This document shows, in pieces, positions 1-8,733 of a DNA stretch of 64,000 bases. Both the position numbers and the translations under genes were made by a program. Each line of letters opens with the position of its first letter. Position 1 is the first letter of the stretch. The notes below the pieces were generated by a model. It saw nothing but the letters and a program-made list of their open reading frames with translations, was not told the DNA's origin and searched no databases. This DNA is from Pelagibacter sp052048135 (lineage in GTDB: Bacteria; Pseudomonadota; Alphaproteobacteria; Pelagibacterales; Pelagibacteraceae), in contig NZ_JBNAIM010000002.1 in the NCBI RefSeq assembly GCF_052048135.1, forward strand, positions 434,001 through 498,000, written 5' to 3'.

Positions 1-1122
1 TGTTTGCTGCATTCCCCAGGCAGTAGGTGAGTGACAAATTCTTGCACAACAGTCAACACTGTTTGTCCCAACAGCTGCTCTTATCATTTTTTGGAAAACA
101 TAATTTTCTTCGTTTGTACATCTTGCAGATGATATTCCAGCAAAAGCATCTGGCCCATGATCTTTAATGATTCTTTGCATTTCTTTTTTTATAAAATCAT
201 AAGCTTCATCCCAGGATGCTTCTTCAAATTTACCATTTCTTTTGATTAATGGAGTTTTTAATCTGTCAGGATGATCATAAAATCCAAATGCATATCTACC
301 TTTAATACAAGTATGACCTGCGTTAACCTCAGTTTGTTTTGGTGTATCAATAGCTACAACTTTGTCATCTTTAATTGATGCTTCTAAATTACAACCAACT
401 CCACAATAAGAACAAGTTGTTCTAACTTTTTTATCTACAGCTGCAGATTTAGACTGAAAGACATCTGATATCGCATCAGTTGGGCACGTATGTGCACAAG
501 CACCGCATGAGACACAAGATGAATCACCGAACATCATGTCATTATCAGTTGTAATTCTAGACTCAAATCCTCTTCCTGACATTGTAAGTACAAATGAACC
601 TTGTATTTCATCGCAAGCTCTTACACATCTTCCACAATTTATACAGTTATCTAAATTCATTCTCATATAATCATGAGAAGTATCTCTTGGAATCCCTTTA
701 TGTTGTTTAGGACTGTTATATCTGTGATCAGAAATACCTAAATCGTTAGCAACAGTTTGAAGTTCACAATTATTATTAACTTCACAAGTATCACATTCCA
801 TTGGATGATCAGTAAGAACCAATTCAACAATGTTTTTTCTTAAATTTTGAAGGTTTTCATTTGAAGTAAAAATATGCTGATTTTCAGCAACCGGAGTATG
901 GCAAGATGCTACAACTTTTGTAGGACCATCTTTTTCTAATGCCACTTCAACTGAACAAACTCGACATGCTCCATAAGGTGCTAAATTTGGATCATCACAA
1001 AGTGTTGGAACTTTTTTTTCTCCAACATAACTTTTTACAAATTTTAGAATAGAGGTATGATTTGCACCAATTTCATATGGCTTACCATCTATATAAGCAA
1101 TTTTTCTTTTTTCAGAACTCAT
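1..1122 (-). CDS. fdsA: NAD-dependent formate dehydrogenase alpha subunit (partial, N-terminal 374 residues)
   Basis: Catalytic molybdenum subunit of cytoplasmic formate dehydrogenase (formate + NAD+ to CO2 + NADH); the gene runs off the left edge, and about 374 of an expected 900-plus residues are visible. Domains in order: NuoG-like [2Fe-2S] ferredoxin (C42, C53, C56, C74), His-Cys [4Fe-4S] site (H106, C110, C113, C119), two ferredoxin-type [4Fe-4S] motifs (C160/163/166/170 and C203/206/209/213), then the molybdopterin oxidoreductase [4Fe-4S] domain (C237, C240, C244, C272). The RICHSP motif puts the Mo ligand at C363, encoded TGT at 34-36, so this is a cysteine and not a selenocysteine enzyme. 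The ATG overlaps the fdsB stop by one base (TAATG), implying translational coupling. Family assignment is firm; the C-terminal part is not visible. Confidence 0.95.
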   Translation of the reverse strand, partial: MSSEKRKIAYIDGKPYEIGANHTSILKFVKSYVGEKKVPTLCDDPNLAPYGACRVCSVEVALEKDGPTKVVASCHTPVAENQHIFTSNENLQNLRKNIVELVLTDHPMECDTCEVNNNCELQTVANDLGISDHRYNSPKQHKGIPRDTSHDYMRMNLDNCINCGRCVRACDEIQGSFVLTMSGRGFESRITTDNDMMFGDSSCVSCGACAHTCPTDAISDVFQSKSAAVDKKVRTTCSYCGVGCNLEASIKDDKVVAIDTPKQTEVNAGHTCIKGRYAFGFYDHPDRLKTPLIKRNGKFEEASWDEAYDFIKKEMQRIIKDHGPDAFAGISSARCTNEENYVFQKMIRAAVGTNSVDCCARICHSPTAWGMQQT

Positions 1123-2777
1123 TAATTATCTTTTACCATATCACTTTTCATTTCATCACCAAAATATTTTAAGATGTTCATAATGGGAGTAGGAATTGCA
1201 CCACAAAGGGCACATAAACAGCCTTTTTGCATAGTTACCAACAATTCATTTAATAATTTTAATGGAATTTTAGCAGTCTTTTTCTTAGCCTGATCAAACA
1301 TTTCTTTTCCTCTGTAAGATCCAAGTCTTCCGGGAAAACATTTGCCACACGATTCTTCCGCTGAAAATTCAAATAGATGATGAATATATTCAGTCATTGG
1401 AAAATCTTTAGGAATACTCACGACACTTGCATGACCTAACATAAATCCTTTGGCAGTAAATTCTTGAAAATCTAAGTTTAAGTTATCTATTTCAGCTAAG
1501 GGAACGACACCACCTAATGGCCCGCCGATTTGAAATGCTTTTATTTCCTCTTTGTATCCCCCACCAATTTCGTTAAATATTTTTTTCATTGGAGTACCCA
1601 TATCAATTTCATAAACACCAGGATTATTAAAGAAACTATCTAAACAAACTAATTTCGTACCTGCTGATTTTTTATTTCCAATTGAAGAAAATTTATCTGA
1701 TCCATTAATTAATATTCCAGATGCAGCAGCTAAGGTTTCGACATTATTAACTACTGTTGGTTTTTTATAAAGTCCCTCTGTTACAGGAAAGGGTGGTCTT
1801 ACATCAACTTCTGCTCTTCTACCTTCTATTGATGCAATAAGAGCTGTTTCTTCTCCACAGATATAAGCACCTTGTCCGATACAAATTCCTAAATCAAATG
1901 AAAAATTTGTTCCTAAAATATTTTCACCCAAAAGACCTAACTTTTTAAGTTCATTAATACTTCCATTTATCGCCTCTATAGATTTAGGATACTCACCTCT
2001 GATGTATAAAACTCCTTCATTGCTTCCTATTACAAAACCACAAATTACCATTCCAAAAATAACTTTTAAAGGTTGATCCTCTAACAAATATCTATCTGAG
2101 AAAGCACCAGAATCTCCTTCATCAGCGTTACAGATAACATACTTTTTATCTCCTTTTGCTTTACTGCAAAAATCCCATTTCATTCCTGTAGGAAAACCAG
2201 CACCACCTCTACCAGTCAAATTCGAATCCAGTAATGATTTTACGATTTCTTTTTTATCTGTTTTAAGAAATTTATTTAATTGCTCCTTGAATTGATCTGT
2301 AGAAGAAAGTTTATCATCCATCAAAAAACTTGTTGTAGCATAACTTTTTGAAAAAAATTTTTCTTGCTTAATATTTTCACCTTTAAGAATTTGATCAATT
2401 TTTTCAATATCTTTTCCAGCATAATTTTCCCCATCATAATGAAATGCATGGTTTTCATAACAATGTCCTAAGCAGAACATTTCTCCAACTTTGTCATCAC
2501 CTAATTTTTCTTTTAGTTTATCTTTTAATTTTTCTTGGGTTCCAGCACACATGCAAGCACTTCCGTTACAAACAAAAGCTTTTTTTTCTCTATGAGAAGG
2601 TCTTAGGAATTCATAGAAACTTTCAGCACCATGAATTGTTGAAACACCTAAGTTATATTCTTTTGCAATTTCTTTAATATCTTTTGGCGAGTCATTAAGA
2701 ACATTCTCAGACATTTTCTTAAATAAATTGTCTTTTAAGCCAATTCTTCCTGATAAATTACTTATATTTTTAGACAC
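1122..2777 (-). CDS. fdsB: NAD-dependent formate dehydrogenase beta subunit (NuoE-NuoF fusion)
   Basis: Diaphorase subunit passing electrons from the Fe-S chain of FdsA to NAD+. Residues about 20-130 form a NuoE/FdsG-like thioredoxin-fold [2Fe-2S] domain (C70, C75, C102, C106). Residues about 170-550 are NuoF-like: GRGGAGFP FMN/NADH loop at 189-196, NADEGD at 217-222 and the GEET motif near 308. The C-terminal [4Fe-4S] region is unusual: the usual SCGxCxPC reads SCGKCFPG (C477, C480, G483), while the distal single-cysteine motif reads GCLCALCG with C520, C522 and C525. The start is GTG, chosen because a strong AAGGAG lies 7 bases upstream. No separate fdsG is seen nearby, fitting the fused N-terminus. 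Confidence 0.95.
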   Translation of the reverse strand: MSKNISNLSGRIGLKDNLFKKMSENVLNDSPKDIKEIAKEYNLGVSTIHGAESFYEFLRPSHREKKAFVCNGSACMCAGTQEKLKDKLKEKLGDDKVGEMFCLGHCYENHAFHYDGENYAGKDIEKIDQILKGENIKQEKFFSKSYATTSFLMDDKLSSTDQFKEQLNKFLKTDKKEIVKSLLDSNLTGRGGAGFPTGMKWDFCSKAKGDKKYVICNADEGDSGAFSDRYLLEDQPLKVIFGMVICGFVIGSNEGVLYIRGEYPKSIEAINGSINELKKLGLLGENILGTNFSFDLGICIGQGAYICGEETALIASIEGRRAEVDVRPPFPVTEGLYKKPTVVNNVETLAAASGILINGSDKFSSIGNKKSAGTKLVCLDSFFNNPGVYEIDMGTPMKKIFNEIGGGYKEEIKAFQIGGPLGGVVPLAEIDNLNLDFQEFTAKGFMLGHASVVSIPKDFPMTEYIHHLFEFSAEESCGKCFPGRLGSYRGKEMFDQAKKKTAKIPLKLLNELLVTMQKGCLCALCGAIPTPIMNILKYFGDEMKSDMVKDN

Positions 2778-2791
2778 CGCAAAACTCCTTA

Positions 2792-3631
2792 TTAACTTAC
2801 AATAACTTTTTGGTTATTTGTATAAATATTAAAACTGTCTTCTTTTACGAAACCTACTAAGGTCATGTCAAATCTATTCGCAAGATCAATTGCCAGGCTA
2901 GTTGGCGCACCTACCCCGATCATTAAGCCAATATTTGTCATCAAAACTTTTTGAACTAATTCAAAATTTAGACGTCCCGAACATGTAATAAATTGATCAT
3001 TTGGCTTAAGATAGTTATTCGCCAGTGAATCTCCAATCATTTTATCTAACGCATTGTGTCTACCTACATCCTCTCTTAAAGATATTAAACTACCATCAGA
3101 TGAGAATAATCCACTAGCATGGATACCACCAGTTTTTGCAAATTCAGATTGGTTTTTTCTGAGGGTCGATGGTGAATTAATTATTATTTCTTTGGATAAT
3201 TTTGGATTTGATTTAGGAGTTTTATCTTTTTTTATAATTTCTAAAGCATCAAGAGAGGATTTTCCACATACACCACAAGATGAGTTTGTTAAAAAATCTC
3301 TTTTAATTTTTGAAATATTTACATTTTGAGAATTATTTAAAGTAACAAGAATTTTATTTTGAATGTTATATTGACCTACTTTATCACCAAAACTCTCTAT
3401 ATTTTCGATATCTTTTAAGTTTTGAATAATTTGTTCGTTGAATAAAAATCCTTTAACTAAATCTTCATCATGTCCCGGAGTTCTCATTGTTATCGATAAA
3501 CTTTGTGTTATCCATTTTTCTTTATCTTTAAATTTTAATGAAATTTCCAAAGGTTCTTCAATAGAAATTAAATCTTCAATTTTTTCTAATTTTCCTTTTA
3601 TAAATTTTGTAATTTTATATTTAGAATTCAT
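2792..3631 (-). CDS. fdhD: Formate dehydrogenase accessory sulfurtransferase FdhD
   Basis: FdhD carries sulfur from a cysteine desulfurase to the molybdenum cofactor of formate dehydrogenase, without which the enzyme is inactive. The 279-residue length is typical. The sulfur-transfer CxxC loop is present as SSCGVCG with C119 and C122, matching the family positions. A TPGHDEDL stretch (51-58) and a GRHNALDK stretch in the second half are characteristic conserved blocks. It lies 14 bp upstream of fdsB in the same direction and 4 bp after the HPP gene, so it belongs to the formate dehydrogenase operon. Identification is secure. Confidence 0.95.
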   Translation of the reverse strand: MNSKYKITKFIKGKLEKIEDLISIEEPLEISLKFKDKEKWITQSLSITMRTPGHDEDLVKGFLFNEQIIQNLKDIENIESFGDKVGQYNIQNKILVTLNNSQNVNISKIKRDFLTNSSCGVCGKSSLDALEIIKKDKTPKSNPKLSKEIIINSPSTLRKNQSEFAKTGGIHASGLFSSDGSLISLREDVGRHNALDKMIGDSLANNYLKPNDQFITCSGRLNFELVQKVLMTNIGLMIGVGAPTSLAIDLANRFDMTLVGFVKEDSFNIYTNNQKVIVS

Positions 3632-3635
3632 TTTA

Positions 3636-4112
3636 TTATTTTAAAGGATAGTTTTTTTTTAAGAGAAATTTATTAATAATTATTGCTAATAGTATAATTA
3701 TAAAGCACCCTGAGATTATTGGGAAGAGCAGATAATCGTATGATACGCTTCCAATGATAACCATTACAGGATTTCCACCTGCAGGAGGATGTACTACATT
3801 TAATAATATCATAAAAAAAATTCCTACACCGACAGCAATAGCTATATTGATGAATATTGGTAATGGTATTAAGTTTACAAAAAGAATTCCAACCAAAGTT
3901 GTCACTAAGTGTCCAAAAAAAACATTACGTGGTTGAGCAAAAGGACTTTCCGGAAAGCCAAATAATAAAACCATTGATGATCCAAATGATCCAGCTAAAA
4001 ATAAACCTAGGGCACTTTTGTAAGTAAGAACAGTCAACACGCCAATTGTAAATGCTGAAAAGAAACCAGCAATCAAAGCTTTTTTAAAAATTTCTTTATT
4101 TAACTTAATCAT
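3636..4112 (-). CDS. HPP-family integral membrane protein
   Basis: A 158-residue hydrophobic protein with about four membrane segments and the family signature HPPAGGNP in the second half. HPP proteins are small inner-membrane proteins; some plant and cyanobacterial relatives have been linked to nitrite transport, but no function is established for the bacterial group. Its start codon overlaps the stop of the preceding tiny membrane gene by one base, and fdhD follows after 4 bp. Context in the formate dehydrogenase operon suggests a role in formate, molybdate or another anion's passage, which is inference only. Family call is strong, substrate unknown. Confidence 0.8.
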   Translation of the reverse strand: MIKLNKEIFKKALIAGFFSAFTIGVLTVLTYKSALGLFLAGSFGSSMVLLFGFPESPFAQPRNVFFGHLVTTLVGILFVNLIPLPIFINIAIAVGVGIFFMILLNVVHPPAGGNPVMVIIGSVSYDYLLFPIISGCFIIILLAIIINKFLLKKNYPLK

Positions 4113-4255
4113 TAATGTTTATCTTTAGATTCAAATAGATGTTTAAGAGTTTTCTTAGATGAAAAAAAAAGACTTAAAAATATTAAACCAACAAATATTA
4201 GTCCAACCAATATTCTTAAATATCCATTAAAAATTTGATCTATTAGCTCAATCAT
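4112..4255 (-). CDS. Tiny single-span membrane protein in the formate dehydrogenase operon
   Basis: A 47-residue protein starting MIELIDQ, with one hydrophobic span (about residues 14-31, rich in Leu, Ile, Val, Phe and Gly) and a short basic C-terminal tail. A longer reading from further upstream would run deep into the IscU-like gene in another frame, so I place the start at the ATG at 4255, which overlaps that gene's TGA by 8 bases. It is followed by a TAATG junction into the HPP gene. I do not recognise a family. Tight coupling on both sides argues that it is translated and works with the HPP protein or with formate dehydrogenase. Confidence 0.6.
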   Translation of the reverse strand: MIELIDQIFNGYLRILVGLIFVGLIFLSLFFSSKKTLKHLFESKDKH

Positions 4256-4646
4256 TAATTGCTTTATTAACAGTTCGTAATGGAAGTAGTAAGCATTCTT
4301 TTCTTGATATATTTTTTTTATCAAAAAGTTCTTTAAAACTTATCCATTTTTTTTCTAAAACAATTTTACTATTTTCAAAAATATTTTCACAACTGTTTAT
4401 AAAATCTTTTACTTCATCTAGAGTTTTAGCTTTAATATTTCGTGATAGAAGACTTACAGATGCCTGACAATAAACGCAGGATTTACATTGATAACCCATA
4501 TCTACAACTTTGTTATTTTCGACTATAAGGCTAATTTCCATTTCATCACCACAAATTGGGTTTTTGTTTTTAGATTTATGTGTGTGTTTATCGAGAATTT
4601 TATTGTTCTCTGTATTTGATGCTATTTCTAAAATTCTTAAATCCAT
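4248..4646 (-). CDS. IscU/NifU-like iron-sulfur scaffold protein of the formate dehydrogenase operon
   Basis: A 132-residue protein of the IscU/SufU superfamily. The NPICGD motif (C32, D34) is the first cluster ligand region, and CLLLPLR near the C-terminus (C118) corresponds to the third conserved cysteine. The middle region has three cysteines (C54, C57, C60) where IscU/SufU has one, with C57 aligning to the usual ligand. It is the first gene of the leftward operon. The SUF operon near 61 kb encodes a second scaffold (SufU), so this copy is probably dedicated to loading the many clusters of FdsA/FdsB, which is inferred from context. Start is the only upstream ATG close to the divergent promoter region. 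Confidence 0.85.
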   Translation of the reverse strand: MDLRILEIASNTENNKILDKHTHKSKNKNPICGDEMEISLIVENNKVVDMGYQCKSCVYCQASVSLLSRNIKAKTLDEVKDFINSCENIFENSKIVLEKKWISFKELFDKKNISRKECLLLPLRTVNKAIND

Positions 4647-4689
4647 ATTATCTCTTTAAATCAAATATTAATGTTTTATATTTTCTTTA
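4647..4689. promoter_or_regulatory. Divergent promoter region between the formate dehydrogenase operon and mobA-moeA
   Basis: The 43 bp between two divergent start codons must hold or abut promoters for both operons unless they lie in coding DNA. It is almost wholly A and T, and I cannot assign unambiguous -35 and -10 boxes. Shared control of apoenzyme and cofactor genes is likely from the layout. Confidence 0.45.
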
Positions 4690-5298
4690 ATGGATCATAA
4701 CAAGATTTTAGGCGTTGTACTAGCAGGTGGTAAATCTCAGAGATTTGGCGAAGATAAATCACAAGTAAAGTTAAATGATAAATTATTAATAGACTATATT
4801 CTTTCGGAAATTATTGATCAATTCAATGAAATTTTAATTATTTCTAATAATCAAATTAAATTTAAGCACTCAACAAAGATATCAACAACAAAGGATATCA
4901 TTGAAGGACTAGGACCCTTAGGTGGTATTTTGACTGCAATGAAATGGATAAAAAATAATAAAAAAGATTACAAATGGATATCAACATTTCCCTCAGACAC
5001 ACCTTTTTTTACAAAAAATGAGTTAAAAATTTTTTATGAGAAGATTGATATTAAAAAAAATAAATTATTTTTTATTAAAAATAAAAATACGAGGCATAAT
5101 ATATTCGGACTTTGGTCTTTGGATCTGTTGGATAAGCTAGAATCTGATCTTCATAAAGGTGAGAGAAAAGTTGAACTTTGGGCAGATTCAGCAGACGTAA
5201 AGATAATAAATATTGATTATAAAGAAAAGGATCCCTTTTTTAATATCAATACTAGGGAAGATTTAGAAAAAGCATATAAGATGATAGAAAATGATTAG
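4690..5298 (+). CDS. mobA: Molybdenum cofactor guanylyltransferase MobA
   Basis: Joins GMP to molybdopterin to make the guanine dinucleotide cofactor (MGD) needed by formate dehydrogenase. The N-terminal nucleotide-binding signature LAGGKSQRFGEDK (about residues 11-23) is typical of MobA, and FPSDTPFF near residue 100 is the metal-binding segment. Length 202 residues is normal. Its last 8 bases overlap moeA, and it diverges from the formate dehydrogenase operon across 43 bp, which fits a cofactor-supply job for that enzyme. Confidence 0.92.
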   Translation: MDHNKILGVVLAGGKSQRFGEDKSQVKLNDKLLIDYILSEIIDQFNEILIISNNQIKFKHSTKISTTKDIIEGLGPLGGILTAMKWIKNNKKDYKWISTFPSDTPFFTKNELKIFYEKIDIKKNKLFFIKNKNTRHNIFGLWSLDLLDKLESDLHKGERKVELWADSADVKIINIDYKEKDPFFNINTREDLEKAYKMIEND

Positions 5299-6544
5299 TT
5301 ATAAAAACTCTATACAAATACTTAAAAAATCAAAAATCAAAATAAATGATGAAATTATAAAAATAAATAGTTGTGTAAATAGAGTGACAGCAAATAATAT
5401 TTTTTCAAAAGCTAACAATCCTGCAGCTGATAATGCTGCTTTTGATGGGTTTGTGATTAATTCAAAAGATACAAGAAATTTGAATAAGAAAAAAAAAAGA
5501 TTATTCAAAATTATTGGAACAATCGCAGCAGGGGACAAAACAATTAATAAAAAATCTAAAAAGTTCCAAACTTATGAAATAATGACTGGCTCAATTATTC
5601 CAAAAGGTTTTGATACGATTATACCAATAGAGCAAATAGTTTTTTATCCAAATAAAAAAAACCCTAAATATATTTTGGTTAATAAAAGAGTTAAGAAATA
5701 TCAACATATTAGATTTAAAGGGTCTGATTATAAAAAAAATGATTTATTAATTAAAAAAGGCACTATTTTACTTCCAGCTCATATTTTAGCTTTAAGATCG
5801 TTAGGAATAGATTCTGTTAAAGTGAAGAGAAAACCCAATATATTATTTTTTTCAACAGGAAACGAAATATCAAATCAAAAAAAAATTCCTGATTGGAAAG
5901 TTAGGAATTCCAATAGTCATTATATTAACTCATTGAGTGATAATTTTTTGTTTAATTTTATAAATGGCGGAACTTTAAAAGATAATCATCAATTTAAATT
6001 TGAAAAAGAAATTAAAAAGATGTTTAGTTCAAAAGTTGATATTATCATTACTTCTGGAGCAGTATCAGCAGGTAAATTTGATTTTGTACCGAGTGTTGTA
6101 AAGAAACATAAGCTTTCGAATTATTTTAAAGGTGTTTCTATTAGACCTGGTAAACCTATTTTATTTGCAAAATTTAAAAACAAACACAAAGCTATCTTCG
6201 GTCTTCCTGGAAATCCCATTTCATCTGCTGCTTGTTTTAGATTTTTTGTTTATCCATATTTACAAAATCTTTTGGGAATTGATGAAGAAAAACCTTTTAA
6301 AGCAGTTTTAAAAAATAAATTTATTAAGAAAATTAATTTTACAAGATTCGTCAAAAGCAAAATTAGTACAACTAAAAATGGTAAAATTGAAACTGAAATA
6401 TTAAAAGGTCAAGAATCTTTTAGAATTCAATCATTCATAAAATCTAATATTTGGACTTTATTACCATCTGGTAAATCTAAATTTAAAAAAGGAGATATTG
6501 TCGAATGTTATCTTCCAAATCATCCACAAAAAATTTTAATCTGA
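5291..6544 (+). CDS. moeA: Molybdopterin molybdenumtransferase MoeA
   Basis: Inserts molybdate into adenylylated molybdopterin. The 417-residue length and order fit MoeA: an N-terminal segment with the DNAAFDGF block (about 48-55), the MTGSIIPKGFDTII region near residue 98, the central nucleotide-binding domain with FSTGNE (about 193-198) and TSGAVSAGKFD (about 256-266), then GLPGNP followed by the C-terminal beta domain. It overlaps mobA by 8 bp and is very likely co-translated with it. No moaA-E or mogA genes are in the window. Confidence 0.93.
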   Translation: MISYKNSIQILKKSKIKINDEIIKINSCVNRVTANNIFSKANNPAADNAAFDGFVINSKDTRNLNKKKKRLFKIIGTIAAGDKTINKKSKKFQTYEIMTGSIIPKGFDTIIPIEQIVFYPNKKNPKYILVNKRVKKYQHIRFKGSDYKKNDLLIKKGTILLPAHILALRSLGIDSVKVKRKPNILFFSTGNEISNQKKIPDWKVRNSNSHYINSLSDNFLFNFINGGTLKDNHQFKFEKEIKKMFSSKVDIIITSGAVSAGKFDFVPSVVKKHKLSNYFKGVSIRPGKPILFAKFKNKHKAIFGLPGNPISSAACFRFFVYPYLQNLLGIDEEKPFKAVLKNKFIKKINFTRFVKSKISTTKNGKIETEILKGQESFRIQSFIKSNIWTLLPSGKSKFKKGDIVECYLPNHPQKILI

Positions 6545-6593
6545 AAAAGCTATTTTTGTTGTAGTTCAAACTAATTAGAATTAAATATCGAAT

Positions 6594-7499
6594 ATGGTTG
6601 AGCTTAAAAATGAAAAAATAGCAGTTCCTGTTGTTTTGTTTGCTGGTATCCTTTGGTCCTTTGGTCCCTTGGTTGTAAGATATATGAGTGATCCTCATAT
6701 GGTGCCTTGGCAATATATATTTGGTAGAGGATTAACGATTTTTATAATTTTAAATCTTTATTTGTATTTTGAAGAAGGAATTAATTTTTACAAAAATTAT
6801 AAAAAAGTCGGAAAATCTGGACTTGTTGGTGGAATAGGGCTTGGAATAGCAATGATTTCATTCATTTATTCAATAACCAATACTTCAGCAGCAATCACTC
6901 TTTTATGTTTGGCCGCAATGCCTTTTTTTACTGCTTTACTAGCTTTTTTATTTTTAAAAGAAAAGATTTCTTTAAATGTTTGGATATCAATTATTATTGC
7001 TACCATAGGGATTATTATAATGGCTGTAGGAAATACAGAAAAAAACTCTTTAATAGGTTTTGTTTTTGGTATCACATCTTCTATAGGTTTTTCTATATTT
7101 TCAGTTACTTTAAGATGGAGAAAAGAAACTCCTAAATTTACAACTGTTGCTGTTGCTGGTCTATTTTGTTTTGTAATTGCTACTATAATGATTTTGGCCA
7201 AAGGTCAGCCATTTTTTGCAACAAGCTATAACAGCGCGATGTTTTCATTGCATGGTACATTAGTTTGTTTAGGACTTATTTTGTACTCTATAGGATCAAA
7301 AGCAATTCCCGCAGCTGAATTAACCTTACTATCTTTAACAGAAGTAATAGGTGGAATTTTTTGGGTATGGTTACCATTATTTGGTATTAACGAAGTTCCT
7401 TCAACAAACACAATAGTTGGTGGATTTTTTCTTTTTGTTTCATTAATTTATTATAGTCTTATTATGCGATGGAATAAGAGATATATTGCTCTAAATTAA
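6594..7499 (+). CDS. EamA/DMT-family transporter upstream of the creatinase gene
   Basis: A 301-residue membrane protein with about ten hydrophobic spans arranged as two repeats, each with the proline- and glycine-containing half of a 10-TMS drug/metabolite transporter (PLVVRYMSD near residue 25; IPAAELTLLSLTEV in the second half). These carriers move small organic solutes in or out of the cell. Only 15 bp separate it from the creatinase gene, so import or export of a guanidino compound or of a breakdown product is plausible but inferred. No clear Shine-Dalgarno precedes the ATG. Family call is strong, substrate unknown. Confidence 0.85.
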   Translation: MVELKNEKIAVPVVLFAGILWSFGPLVVRYMSDPHMVPWQYIFGRGLTIFIILNLYLYFEEGINFYKNYKKVGKSGLVGGIGLGIAMISFIYSITNTSAAITLLCLAAMPFFTALLAFLFLKEKISLNVWISIIIATIGIIIMAVGNTEKNSLIGFVFGITSSIGFSIFSVTLRWRKETPKFTTVAVAGLFCFVIATIMILAKGQPFFATSYNSAMFSLHGTLVCLGLILYSIGSKAIPAAELTLLSLTEVIGGIFWVWLPLFGINEVPSTNTIVGGFFLFVSLIYYSLIMRWNKRYIALN

Positions 7500-7514
7500 T
7501 TTCTAAATTATTTT

Positions 7515-8732
7515 ATGGAAAGACCTGATTTTTTTACATTAAAGAATGGTGAAAAAGTAAAACTTCCTTTTTCAAATAAAGAATACGATCAAAGGGTAAG
7601 TAAATTAAGATCTGTAATGGATAAAAATAATATTGATATGATTATTTTAACTTCAATGCACAATATTGCTTATTACACAGGTTTTATTTATTGTTCCTTT
7701 GGAAGACCTTACGGCTGTGTTATAACAAATAAGAAAATTTCAACTATCTCAGCTAATATAGACGCAAGTCAGCCTTGGCGAAGATCACACTGCGATAATA
7801 TTATTTATACTGATTGGAAAAGAGATAATTTTTTAAAAGCTATAGTTTCAATTATAGGCAGAGATGATCCTCCAAAAAATATTGGAATTGAAAATGACCA
7901 TGTAACTTTAGAGATGAGTGAAAAAATTCGCTCGATTTTTTCATTTTCAGTCTTTAGTGATATTTCAAAAGAACTTATGAAACTTAGAATGATAAAATCT
8001 GATGAGGAAATTAAAATAATTAAAAATGGAGCAAGAATTGCTGATATAGGTGGCGAAGAAATAGTTAAAAATATTAAAGAAGGAGCAACAGAATTAGAAA
8101 TTGCAATTAGTGGAAGAGATAAGATGGAAAGAGAAATTGCAATTACTTATCCTGCTGCTGAATATATGGATACTTGGGTATGGTTTCAGTCAGGAATAAA
8201 TACTGATGGTGCTCACAACCCAAAAACTAATCGTAAATTAGTAAATGGTGATATTTTATCTTTAAATACTTTTCCAATGATTTCAGGATATTACACAGCT
8301 CTTGAAAGAACTCTTTTTTTAAATTCTGTTGACAATCAATCTTTAAAAGCTTGGGAAGCAAATGTAAAAGTTCATAAAAGAGGATTAGAATTGATTAAAC
8401 CAGGTGTTAAGTGTTCGGATATTTGTAATGAGTTAAATGAACTGTTTGCTGAACTTGGATATTTACAATATAGAACTTTTGGTTATGGACATTCTTTTGG
8501 TGTCCTTTCACATTTTTATGGAAGAGAAGCAGGTTTAGAACTTAGAGAGGATATTGATACAGTTTTAGAAGAAAATATGGTTGTCTCTATGGAACCAATG
8601 ATTTTAATTCCTGAGGGTAAACCGGGTGCTGGAGGTTATAGGGAACACGATATTTTAGTTATTGGTAAAAATGGATCAGAAAATATTACTAAATTTCCAT
8701 TTGGACCTGAACATAATATAATTAAGGGGTAA
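7515..8732 (+). CDS. Creatinase (creatine amidinohydrolase)
   Basis: Predicted to hydrolyse creatine to sarcosine and urea. It is a 405-residue pita-bread (M24) protein resembling Pseudomonas creatinase over its whole length, shifted by 0-2 residues. The creatine carboxylate-binding residues are present as F62 and R64 (in SFGRP) and R337 (YGREAG), the catalytic histidine as H234 (DGAHNP), and guanidino-binding glutamates as E264 and E360. The metal-binding aspartates of M24 peptidases are absent: LIDLG becomes LNTF (N251), and the next Asp position is A262. This argues against an Xaa-Pro peptidase or a metal-dependent DMSP lyase. Its stop codon lies one base before the amidinotransferase start. 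Family and likely reaction are well supported; true substrate is untested. Confidence 0.87.
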   Translation: MERPDFFTLKNGEKVKLPFSNKEYDQRVSKLRSVMDKNNIDMIILTSMHNIAYYTGFIYCSFGRPYGCVITNKKISTISANIDASQPWRRSHCDNIIYTDWKRDNFLKAIVSIIGRDDPPKNIGIENDHVTLEMSEKIRSIFSFSVFSDISKELMKLRMIKSDEEIKIIKNGARIADIGGEEIVKNIKEGATELEIAISGRDKMEREIAITYPAAEYMDTWVWFQSGINTDGAHNPKTNRKLVNGDILSLNTFPMISGYYTALERTLFLNSVDNQSLKAWEANVKVHKRGLELIKPGVKCSDICNELNELFAELGYLQYRTFGYGHSFGVLSHFYGREAGLELREDIDTVLEENMVVSMEPMILIPEGKPGAGGYREHDILVIGKNGSENITKFPFGPEHNIIKG

Positions 8733-8733
8733 A

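Noticed and set aside
34..36. Selenocysteine codon in the formate dehydrogenase alpha subunit
   Set aside because: The Mo-ligand codon on the minus strand is TGT (Cys), not TGA.
6866..7201. 111-residue minus-strand frame inside the EamA transporter gene
   Set aside because: Shadow of a hydrophobic-codon gene on the opposite strand; the transporter frame has clear family motifs.
7515..8732. Xaa-Pro dipeptidase or DddP-type DMSP lyase
   Set aside because: The metal-binding aspartates of those M24 enzymes are replaced (N251, A262), while the creatine-binding set F62, R64, H234, R337 is intact.
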